Source: Defluviicoccus sp. bin129 (GTDB taxonomy: Bacteria > Pseudomonadota > Alphaproteobacteria > MPNO01). Taken from it: a stretch of DNA of 50,409 nucleotides. The notes under the pieces were generated by a model that saw only the letters and a list, made by a program, of their open reading frames with translations, did no database searches and had not been told where the DNA came from. The position numbers and the translations under genes were made by a program. Positions 8,015-14,901 of this stretch are shown here, one piece after another. Position 1 is the stretch's first letter. Every line of letters begins with the position of its first letter. The stretch covers positions 1 to 50,409 of the forward strand of contig MPNO01000030.1 in NCBI GenBank assembly GCA_002239065.1. Direction: 5' to 3'.

Positions 8015-8860
8015 TCAATACGCGAGCGTCCCGGTCAATACCGGATGCACCTTGCCGCCGACCCGGATCGCATCGGCGACCTCCAGATACAGCCGCGAGG
8101 GACGGTCGATCTCGAAGCCCTGCTCCACCACGACCCGTCCGCCGGCGCCGAGGGAGCGCAGGAGGGCGGCGAAGGCCGCGTTCGCGCTCCCGGTCGCCGG
8201 GTCCTCGTGGAGCCCGTGATGGAAGGTCAGCATGCGGGCCGAATAGGTCGCATCTTCGCTGTAGGGCTCTTCGCAGAACACGAACAGGGAGAGCCAGCCG
8301 CCGGCCGCGAGCGCGCGGTAGAGCGCCGGATCCACGGCGATCCGGCGAAGGGATTCGAGCGTCTTCACCCCGACGAGCAGGAACCACGGACCCACCGTCG
8401 CGAACCGGCACGGGTAGCGGTCGTCGAGATCGATCGCTTCGAGGCCGAGCAGCGCCGCCACACGCCGCGGCTCCACCGCCTCCCCCATCGCCACCGCGGG
8501 CGGCTCCATCCAGACGATGCCACCGGTCTCGAAGGCGACCCGGACGCGTCCGGCGGCGAGATCGAGCACGTAGGAGTCCCGGTCCCGCCCCAGCACCCAG
8601 GCGGTGCCGAGCGTCGGGTGTCCGGCGAAGGGCAGCTCCCGGTCGGTGGTGAAGATCCGGACGCTCGCCTCGCCGCGACGCTCGTCGACGACGAAGGTCG
8701 TCTCGGAGAAATTCATCTCCCGCGCTACGGCTTGCATTTCCGCCTTGTCGAGATGGGCGCAGCCGCGCACCACCGCCAGCTGGTTGCCGGCGAGCGGGCG
8801 TTCGGCGAACACGTCGACGATCGAACAATCCATCGCCGCCCGGCGCTCGGCTCCCGTCAT
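8015..8860 (-). CDS. PhzF-family isomerase/epimerase
   Basis: The 281-residue protein has the two-lobed PhzF (diaminopimelate-epimerase-like) plan. The segment VDVFAERPLAGNQLAVV opens the first lobe, and the catalytic acid is Glu53 in NFSETTFV; RELPFAGHPTLGTAW and later HEDPATGSANAAFAALL are the two other family signatures. The start at 8860 is chosen over a GTG at 8872 and an ATG at 8833 because GAGGGG lies 4 nt upstream. The family is named for phenazine synthesis, but no other phenazine gene is present, so the substrate is open; most members are housekeeping or catabolic enzymes of unknown substrate. It lies 78 bp downstream of the LysR gene on the same strand. Confidence 0.85.
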   Translation of the reverse strand: MTGAERRAAMDCSIVDVFAERPLAGNQLAVVRGCAHLDKAEMQAVAREMNFSETTFVVDERRGEASVRIFTTDRELPFAGHPTLGTAWVLGRDRDSYVLDLAAGRVRVAFETGGIVWMEPPAVAMGEAVEPRRVAALLGLEAIDLDDRYPCRFATVGPWFLLVGVKTLESLRRIAVDPALYRALAAGGWLSLFVFCEEPYSEDATYSARMLTFHHGLHEDPATGSANAAFAALLRSLGAGGRVVVEQGFEIDRPSRLYLEVADAIRVGGKVHPVLTGTLAY

Positions 8861-8938
8861 CCGTCCCCTCACCTCCGATATCCCGGCGACCCGGCCGGCG
8901 GAGACGGGCGGGCGATGCAGGACGGACGCGTCGACGGT

Positions 8939-9859
8939 TCAGAGCCGGGCCGATTCGTCGAAGAACGTCAGCGACCTGCGGGCGAACGGCTTGGCCTGCC
9001 CCTTTTCGGTCAGGAGGCCGCAGAAATAATTGTCGAATTCGACGAACCCGGCGGCCAGGGTCACCAGCGCGCCGGTATCGAGGTATCGTTCGACATGATA
9101 GCGGCGCCCCAGCGCAATGCCCCGGCCGGCGGCGGCCGCCTCCACGACATGGACGTAGCTGTCCAGCTCGACGAGACGCGGAGTGCGGTCGGGGCGCGAC
9201 GCGACCTGGAACCAGTCTTCCCAGGACGCCCAGCACCGATCGGGCGGCGCGAAATCGAGGAAGGTCAACGCGCCCCAGCCGTCCACCGGTCCGTTCAGGA
9301 TATCGGCATTGGCCGCCGCATAGCCGGACGAGCAGACCGGCCTGACGGCCTCCTTGAGGGCGAACGCCGCGGGTCCGGGCCGATCCGCGGACCAGGTGAA
9401 CACCACGTCGGCGCTGGGGTCCGATTGCAGGGTCTGCAAGTCACGATCGTGGAGCCGGGCGCGTACCCGGATGTTCTCGCCGAGCGCATTTCGCAGCGCG
9501 TCGAGCCGCGGCATGCAAACCAGCTGCCACGAATCGTGGGAGCAGGCGATGACCACCTGCGCATCGGCCGGCATTTCGCCGGCCTCCAGCACGCCCCGAT
9601 GGATCAACCGGAGCCCGTCGGAGACCGCGTCGCGCAGGCGGGATCCCGCCTCGGTCAGGCTGACACCGGTCCGCGAGCGCTCGAAGACCCGTGTCGCAAG
9701 CTGCCCCTCCAGCTTGGCGATGTGGCGGCTGATGGCCGACTGCGAGGTATGCAACTCCTCCGCCGCACGCGAGAAGTTCCCGTGCCTCGCGGCGCTTTCG
9801 AATGCGATCAGGGTACTCGTCGCCGGGATCTGGAACGGACCGCGCTTGGTCATAGCCAT
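8939..9859 (-). CDS. LysR-family transcriptional regulator
   Basis: The 306-residue regulator has an N-terminal winged helix-turn-helix (residues about 15-75; FESAARHGNFSRAAEELHTSQSAISRHIAKLE) followed by a periplasmic-binding-protein-like effector domain. The layout with LIAFESAARHGNFSRAAEELH resembles the GcvA-like subgroup. It lies between the gentisate dioxygenase and PhzF genes on the same strand, so its target could be either; LysR proteins usually act on adjacent or divergent genes, and no divergent gene is present. ATG codons at 9859 and 9853 are both possible; neither has a strong ribosome-binding site. Confidence 0.88.
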   Translation of the reverse strand: MAMTKRGPFQIPATSTLIAFESAARHGNFSRAAEELHTSQSAISRHIAKLEGQLATRVFERSRTGVSLTEAGSRLRDAVSDGLRLIHRGVLEAGEMPADAQVVIACSHDSWQLVCMPRLDALRNALGENIRVRARLHDRDLQTLQSDPSADVVFTWSADRPGPAAFALKEAVRPVCSSGYAAANADILNGPVDGWGALTFLDFAPPDRCWASWEDWFQVASRPDRTPRLVELDSYVHVVEAAAAGRGIALGRRYHVERYLDTGALVTLAAGFVEFDNYFCGLLTEKGQAKPFARRSLTFFDESARL

Positions 9860-10015
9860 ACCGATACATCAACTATGGAAGAAAAGCAAAGTCCCGAACT
9901 GCGATGCGCGATACAATACTCTGCCCAAGTTATCATTGATGAAAGAGGCATGAAAACGATTACTTTCTTATGCGCGTCAACATGAGTGGATGGGGCATCG
10001 TCCGGGGCCGGCCCG
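9860..10015 (-). promoter_or_regulatory. A+T-rich intergenic region upstream of the LysR gene
   Basis: This 156-bp gap between the gentisate dioxygenase stop and the LysR start is noticeably richer in A+T than its surroundings from about 9880 to 9990, as expected for a regulatory region. I see no gene in it and no convincing -35/-10 pair. It is the likely place for the LysR promoter and an autoregulatory site. Confidence 0.4.
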
Positions 10016-11032
10016 CTAACGCCCGGGCCGGGATTTCGACGACCCGCCGTTCCACTCCGGGTTCGCGCCGCCCGTGCCGGAGCGTTGTTCGCGCCACAGC
10101 CCGAGCCGCTCCTGCAGCGCCAGGTCGCTGACGCCGAACAGGACCGCGCCCGCGGCGGAGCTATGCCGGTGGCGGCACCAGCCGGGCACCACGAATATGT
10201 CGTGCGGCCGCCATTCGACGATCGCGTCCTCGAGCTCGGTTTCGCCCCGCCCCTCGACGACGCAGTAGATCGCACCGTCGGTCGCGCGGCGGGGCCGGCC
10301 TTCGAATCCGCCGGGCAGGCGGTGCAGGAAAGCCGCCATCGTCGGGCAGGGATCGTCGTAGCGGAACCGCCAGCCGAGACAGGGGTCGGGCGCGGCTTCG
10401 CTCGCGATCCGGTCCAGCGCCGCGCGGGCCGCGCCCGCGCGCCGGATCAGCCGTCCGCCTTGCGACCCGGTGAGCGGCTGCAGGATGTCGGCATGGGTTT
10501 CCCGGAAAACGGTATCCAGCGCGTCGATCAGCGGCGTATCGAGCACGTCGAGCCAGATCACCGGCTTGTCGCCCCGGTTGCGGTGGTCGTGCCATGTCCA
10601 TTGCGGCGTGACCACCAGGTCGTGCGGTGCCATCGCCAGAGCCGCCCCGTCGACGGTGGTCGTCGCGCCGCTGCCCTCGACGACGAAGCGGATCGCGGTC
10701 TGGCTGTGGCGGTGGCAGGGCGCGATCTCTCCGGGCAGCACCAGCTGGAGACCGGCATAGAGCGTCTGCGTCGCCCGCATGGCGCCGCCGAAGCCGGGGT
10801 TCTGGAGGACCAGCACGCGGCGGAAGGCATCCTCCGCGCTGACCAGGCGGCCGGCTTCCATCAGCCGCGGGCGGATCTCGTCGAAGCGCCAGATCGCCGG
10901 CCGGGCCGGCGTTCGCGGCCGGGACAGGTCGACGCCGCGACGCCCGACCCAGAGCGCGCCGAGATTCTCCCCGCCGATGCGCGCGTGGAACGCGGCTGCG
11001 CGGTCTTCAGGCTCTCGCGACAGCCGGGGCAT
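10016..11032 (-). CDS. Gentisate 1,2-dioxygenase
   Basis: The 338-residue protein is a bicupin. The N-terminal cupin holds the Fe(II) ligands His107 and His109 (CHRHSQTAIRFVVEG) and a third His in WTWHDH (148-150). The preceding RRVLVLQNPGF and LYAGLQLVLPGE segments and DVLDTPL after the metal site are family signatures of gentisate dioxygenases, which cleave 2,5-dihydroxybenzoate to maleylpyruvate with O2. A second cupin with HDIFVVPGWCRHRH follows. Length is normal. It lies 6 bp downstream of an MFS gene, with a glutathione transferase gene further upstream, consistent with uptake followed by glutathione-dependent isomerisation, although the next enzyme (fumarylpyruvate hydrolase) is not in the window. 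1-Hydroxy-2-naphthoate or salicylate dioxygenases are close relatives and cannot be ruled out. Confidence 0.85.
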   Translation of the reverse strand: MPRLSREPEDRAAAFHARIGGENLGALWVGRRGVDLSRPRTPARPAIWRFDEIRPRLMEAGRLVSAEDAFRRVLVLQNPGFGGAMRATQTLYAGLQLVLPGEIAPCHRHSQTAIRFVVEGSGATTTVDGAALAMAPHDLVVTPQWTWHDHRNRGDKPVIWLDVLDTPLIDALDTVFRETHADILQPLTGSQGGRLIRRAGAARAALDRIASEAAPDPCLGWRFRYDDPCPTMAAFLHRLPGGFEGRPRRATDGAIYCVVEGRGETELEDAIVEWRPHDIFVVPGWCRHRHSSAAGAVLFGVSDLALQERLGLWREQRSGTGGANPEWNGGSSKSRPGR

Positions 11033-11038
11033 GCCGGT

Positions 11039-12292
11039 TCAGGCGGCCGCCGGCCGCAGCTGCGGGGGCCCGATCCGGTAGATCAGGACGGAAAGGATCG
11101 CGAGATTGGCGACGTTGAAAGCGACACCCAGCAGGAAGGCCGAGATGTAGGTTCCGGTGGCGTCGAACAGCACGCCGCCGATCCAGCTTCCGAAGCCCAT
11201 CGCGAGAGCGCCGAACAGGAACACCAGCCCGGTTCGCCGCCCCGCCTCGGTGACCGGCATCAGCTCGCGGATCGCCACCGCGTAGACCGGAAAGATGCCG
11301 CCATAGCCGAGGCCGAAGAGGACCGCCACGACATAGAGCGAGAGCAGCCCCTCCACCGTGGTGAACGCCGCGAGCATCACCGCCTGGACGCCGCAAAACG
11401 CGATCAGCGCCCGAAGCCCGCCGATGGTGTCGGCGAGCAAGCCGACGAACACCGCGCGGCTCACGAATGCCGACATCAGCATCAGCGAAAGCACCCCGGC
11501 GGCGCTTGCCGGCGCATGGCCGAGATCGGTGACATAGGAGACGAGGTGACCGAGCGGCAGCCCCATGGCCACGCAGCAGCCGACGATCGCGGCGCACAAC
11601 CCGATCTGCAGGGCACCCACCGTCAGCGGCGAGCGGGAGCCGACCGGACTCCGCCCGTCGGACGCGGCCGTCGCGGCCGTCGTCCGGCGCGGTGCCTGCG
11701 GGCTTCGCCTGAGCACCAGGGCGAGCGGCGGCAGGAAAACCAGAGCGACGGCGCCGAAGGCGAGCGCCATGGTGCGCCAGCCATAGGCCTCCATCACCAG
11801 GGTGAAAACGGGCGGCCACATGATGCCGGCCAGCGCCTGGCCGCCGGCCACCACGCCGACCGCCATTCCGCGGCGGCGGACATACCAGCGCGCGATGTTC
11901 GCCATCGCCGGGGCGGCCAGCGCGCCGGTGCCGAAGAACCCGATCATCAGCCCGTAGATCGCATAGAGCTGCCAGGCCGCGTCGAACCGGCTCAACAGGA
12001 TGGCGCCGCACGGAATCATCAGCGCGGCGACCAGGGCCGGCGGGCCCATCCCGTAGCGGTCGAGCACGCGTCCCATGAAGAATCCGCCGAACCCGGCGCC
12101 GAGGAATTGCAGCGAAAAGGCGAGCGAGGGGACCTGGCGCGGCCAGGAGAACTCCGCCGCGATCGGCTTGAGCGCGACGACGACCAGGAACATGGCGCCC
12201 GAACCGACCAGCAATGTCAGCACGGAGGCGACGAGCACGTAGATTTGGCCCGCCGGTTCCTCCGTGGTCGGACTCCGCTCCGCCTCGGCCAT
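11039..12292 (-). CDS. MFS transporter (monocarboxylate/aromatic acid type)
   Basis: The 417-residue protein has about twelve hydrophobic segments and the MFS loop motif after TM2 (GRVLDRYGMGP). The layout and RRRGMAVGVVAGGQALAG after TM4 resemble the oxalate/formate and monocarboxylate transporter group rather than drug exporters. The ATG at 12292 has GGGAG 7 nt upstream. It is followed after 6 bp by gentisate dioxygenase and was preceded after 103 bp by a glutathione transferase gene, all on one strand, so it may import an aromatic acid that is degraded through gentisate. The substrate is inferred from context only. Confidence 0.82.
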   Translation of the reverse strand: MAEAERSPTTEEPAGQIYVLVASVLTLLVGSGAMFLVVVALKPIAAEFSWPRQVPSLAFSLQFLGAGFGGFFMGRVLDRYGMGPPALVAALMIPCGAILLSRFDAAWQLYAIYGLMIGFFGTGALAAPAMANIARWYVRRRGMAVGVVAGGQALAGIMWPPVFTLVMEAYGWRTMALAFGAVALVFLPPLALVLRRSPQAPRRTTAATAASDGRSPVGSRSPLTVGALQIGLCAAIVGCCVAMGLPLGHLVSYVTDLGHAPASAAGVLSLMLMSAFVSRAVFVGLLADTIGGLRALIAFCGVQAVMLAAFTTVEGLLSLYVVAVLFGLGYGGIFPVYAVAIRELMPVTEAGRRTGLVFLFGALAMGFGSWIGGVLFDATGTYISAFLLGVAFNVANLAILSVLIYRIGPPQLRPAAA

Positions 12293-12395
12293 GGTCGATC
12301 TCCCGGCGCACCGTAGACCATGGGGGCGCGCGAGGCGAGACGAGGCCCGGGGGCGATCCCTGGGCCCCGACACCGTGGCTGTCGCCGTCCGGTGG

Positions 12396-13001
12396 TCAGG
12401 CGTCCCACGCGGCTTCGAGGGCCGGGCGGGCCAGCAGGCGCTCGTTATAGGCTTTGAGATTGGGCTTGTCGGAGAGATCGGCGCCCCGTTTCTCCGCCAT
12501 GATGCAGGCATGGCCGGTGATGGTGTCGGCGACGCTGAACGACCCGGCCAGATACTCCCTGCCCTTCAGATGCGCCTCGACCGGTCCCAGGGTGCGGCTG
12601 AGAAGACGCAGCGCGCGGTCGGCATGGGGCTGGCTGCGCCGCTCGGGCGGCAGCAGCAAGGTCTCCACCACGATGGTGTTGATCGGCGGCATGATCATGC
12701 CTTCGCCGTAATGGAGCCACTGGAGATAGGCCGCGAAATCCGGCGAATCGGGGCTGCGCGCGAGGCTGCCGTCGCCGTAGCGCGCCACGAGATATTGCGC
12801 GATCGCGGTGCTCTCGGACATGCGGGTGTCGCCGTCGTCGAGCGTCGGCACCCGGCCGTTCGGATTGACCGCGAGATATTCGGGCGAACGCATCGCCTTT
12901 TCGCCGAGCTTGTAGCGCTCGAGCTCGTAGTCGAGCCCGAGCTCGTTCAACAGCCACACCGTGCGCACCGCACGGGTATAGGGCGCGTAGTAGACCTTCA
13001 T
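12396..13001 (-). CDS. Glutathione S-transferase family protein
   Basis: The 201-residue protein has an N-terminal thioredoxin-like domain (KVYYAPYTRAVRTVWLLNELGLDYE, then NPNGRVPTLDDGDTRMSESTAIAQYLVARY, the glutathione-binding cis-Pro and E-S pair) and an all-helical C-terminal domain (FSVADTITGHACI, N-capping box). The start is ATG 13001 because the thioredoxin strand begins there. It is upstream of the MFS and gentisate dioxygenase genes. Maleylpyruvate isomerase of the gentisate pathway is a zeta-class GST with an SSxSxRVRIAL motif; this protein lacks that motif, so equating the two is not justified, but a role in the same pathway is possible. Confidence 0.84.
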   Translation of the reverse strand: MKVYYAPYTRAVRTVWLLNELGLDYELERYKLGEKAMRSPEYLAVNPNGRVPTLDDGDTRMSESTAIAQYLVARYGDGSLARSPDSPDFAAYLQWLHYGEGMIMPPINTIVVETLLLPPERRSQPHADRALRLLSRTLGPVEAHLKGREYLAGSFSVADTITGHACIMAEKRGADLSDKPNLKAYNERLLARPALEAAWDA

Positions 13002-13145
13002 CGGAGACCCCCAGCAGTTTCGCCACGTCGGCGCGCGGACACATGCCCGAAGCATGCCCGCCGCGTCAATCCGACGGCCCCGCTACGCCGCCGCGTCGTT
13101 TGGGCTACCATGCCGGCGGGGCTCCAGACGGTCGCGAGGTTGCCG

Positions 13146-14204
13146 ATGCGGTTCGGCATGCAGTTCTTTCCCGATGTCAGACCGGACGAGAAGCCGGGCG
13201 CGCAGTATTTCGCGGAGGCGCTCGACCTGGTGGGGCTTTGCGACCGCTACGGCTACGCCCATGTGCGGATCGTCGAACACTATTTCCATCACTGGGGCGG
13301 CTACAGCCCGAACCCGATCGTGTTCCTCGCCGCCGCGGCGCAGCGCTCACGCAGCGCGCGCATGGTCACCGGCGCCGTGCTGCCGGTGTTCAACAACCCG
13401 CTCAAGCTGGCCGGCGAGATCGGCATGCTGGACGCCATCTCGGGCGGGCGGCTGGAGGTCGGCTTCGCGCGCGCCTTCCTGCATCACGAATACGCGCAGT
13501 TCGGCATCGACATGGAGCAGAGCGTGGCCCGATTCGAGGAGGGTCTCGACCAGGTCCGCCGGCTCCTGGAGGCCGGGAACGTCACCTGCCGCGGGCAATT
13601 CCACAGCTTCGAGAACGTCACCTCGCTGCCCCGCCCGACGCAGAAACCGCGCCCGCCGATCTACATCGCGGCGGTCGGAACGCCGGCCTCGTTCGAGCGC
13701 GCGGGCATGCTCGGCCACGCGGTGATGGCGATCCCCGGCGTGGGCTCGACCCCGTCCGAGCTGATCGGGATCTATCGCGAGGCCTGGCGGCGGGCAGGGC
13801 ATCCCGGCAAGCCCACGGTGATGCTCGCCGTCTTCATGTATTGCAGCGAGGATCGCGAAGAGGCGATCGACATCGCCAAGCCCCTGATCGAGCGCCATTT
13901 CGAGTCGATCGTCGACGCGACCGCGGGCTACGCCACCGGCGCGCCGCCCTCGACCTACGAGAACTACGACAGGATGCGCGCGCGGATGGCGGCCGAGACC
14001 TTCGAGTCGCAAATCGCGCACCACGCCGCCTTCGTCGGCACGCCGGACGACATCGTCGAGCAGCTGCACGCCCTGGACGAGACGATGGGCGGCTGCGACC
14101 ACGTCTCGATGCAGGTCAACTTCAACGACATGCCCTACGCGCTCGCCGAGCGCTCGGTGCGCCTGTTCGGCGAGACGGTGATCCCGCGCTTCACCCCGGC
14201 CTAG
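13146..14204 (+). CDS. LLM-class flavin-dependent oxidoreductase
   Basis: The 352-residue protein has the luciferase-like TIM-barrel features: MRFGMQFF at the start, YGYAHVRIVEHYFHHWGGYSPNP, RMVTGAVLPVFNNPLKLAGEIGMLDAISGGRLEVGFARAF in the middle, and PPIYIAA later. It belongs with the bacterial alkanal-monooxygenase-like flavin enzymes that use reduced FMN. The ATG at 13146 has GAGG about 7 nt upstream; an upstream in-frame ATG at 13110 lacks a clear site. It is divergent from the glutathione transferase gene and convergent with the methylamine operon, overlapping mgdD by 14 bp at its 3' end. Substrate unknown. Confidence 0.86.
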   Translation: MRFGMQFFPDVRPDEKPGAQYFAEALDLVGLCDRYGYAHVRIVEHYFHHWGGYSPNPIVFLAAAAQRSRSARMVTGAVLPVFNNPLKLAGEIGMLDAISGGRLEVGFARAFLHHEYAQFGIDMEQSVARFEEGLDQVRRLLEAGNVTCRGQFHSFENVTSLPRPTQKPRPPIYIAAVGTPASFERAGMLGHAVMAIPGVGSTPSELIGIYREAWRRAGHPGKPTVMLAVFMYCSEDREEAIDIAKPLIERHFESIVDATAGYATGAPPSTYENYDRMRARMAAETFESQIAHHAAFVGTPDDIVEQLHALDETMGGCDHVSMQVNFNDMPYALAERSVRLFGETVIPRFTPA

Positions 14205-14901
14205 CGCCGGCGGCGTGCCGAACTGCGTCGAAGCCGACGGGGATGCCCTCGAACTCCGCCATCGCATCGACCAGCACGCCCCAGGCATAGGCCGCCGAGG
14301 CGCTGTCGCCCAGCAGGTGGAAGGCGGGCACCTCGCCGAGCGCGACGCCGATCACGATCATCGACATGCGCGCCACCGATGTCTGGGCGACGCTTCCGGC
14401 GGGGAAGGCGCGCGCCCGGAGGTCGACCGCGCAGAGCGTCGCCATGGCGTCCGCGGCGTGCGCGCCGCCGAGCAGGAAATGGAAGTTCCCGTCGCGCCGC
14501 ATCGCCTTGTAGCAGCCGGGACGGGGCGTTGCGTCCAGCGCCGCCTCGAGCCGGGCGCAGAGCACTTCCCGGCCCGTCAGACTGCCCAGGATCAGCGCTT
14601 CGGTCGGCGCCAGCCGGGCGGCGAGCGCCCCGCTCGTCTGGGCATCGGCCCAATTGTCGCGGGCGAGCCCGCCGACCCGCCTCCCTCGCAGCCAGTCGAG
14701 CGCGGCGGGACCCTTGAAGCCGACCCGCGGCAGCGGCGAGAGGTCGCACAGGCCGAGCCGTTCCAGCGCGCGCCGTTCGTCCTCCGGCCGGCCGAAATCG
14801 GACGCCACCGCGGCGCCGGCGAGCCGCCGGAACCGCGCCCCGCGGGCCGCGAGCTGGCGGTAGACGAAGCTGCGGCGGGTATAGCGGTCCGGGTCCGGCA
14901 C
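14191..14901 (-). CDS. mgdD: N-methylglutamate dehydrogenase subunit D (sarcosine oxidase gamma-like)
   Basis: The 236-residue protein matches the gamma subunit of heterotetrameric sarcosine oxidase, a T-protein-like fold (RVGFKGPAALDWLR near the start, then WADAQTSGALAARLAPTEALILG and ARMSMIVIGVALG). The start is a GTG at 14901 whose G is shared with the TAG of mgdC (TAGTG). It is the last gene of an eight-gene operon, mgsABC-gmaS-mgdABCD. In the N-methylglutamate pathway the four Mgd subunits oxidise N-methylglutamate to glutamate, releasing the methyl group as formaldehyde or methylene-tetrahydrofolate. Alone it would be called SoxG; the operon context favours Mgd. Its end overlaps the convergent LLM gene. 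Confidence 0.8.
   Translation of the reverse strand: MPDPDRYTRRSFVYRQLAARGARFRRLAGAAVASDFGRPEDERRALERLGLCDLSPLPRVGFKGPAALDWLRGRRVGGLARDNWADAQTSGALAARLAPTEALILGSLTGREVLCARLEAALDATPRPGCYKAMRRDGNFHFLLGGAHAADAMATLCAVDLRARAFPAGSVAQTSVARMSMIVIGVALGEVPAFHLLGDSASAAYAWGVLVDAMAEFEGIPVGFDAVRHAAGARPG

Noticed and set aside
8015..8860. Phenazine biosynthesis locus
   Set aside because: Only the PhzF-family protein is present; no phzABCDEG homologues are near.
9986..12316. 776-codon plus-strand reading frame opposite gentisate dioxygenase and the MFS gene
   Set aside because: Antisense to two clear genes, with low-complexity charged composition.
12396..13001. Maleylpyruvate isomerase
   Set aside because: The zeta-class active-site motif is absent, so only the GST family is claimed.
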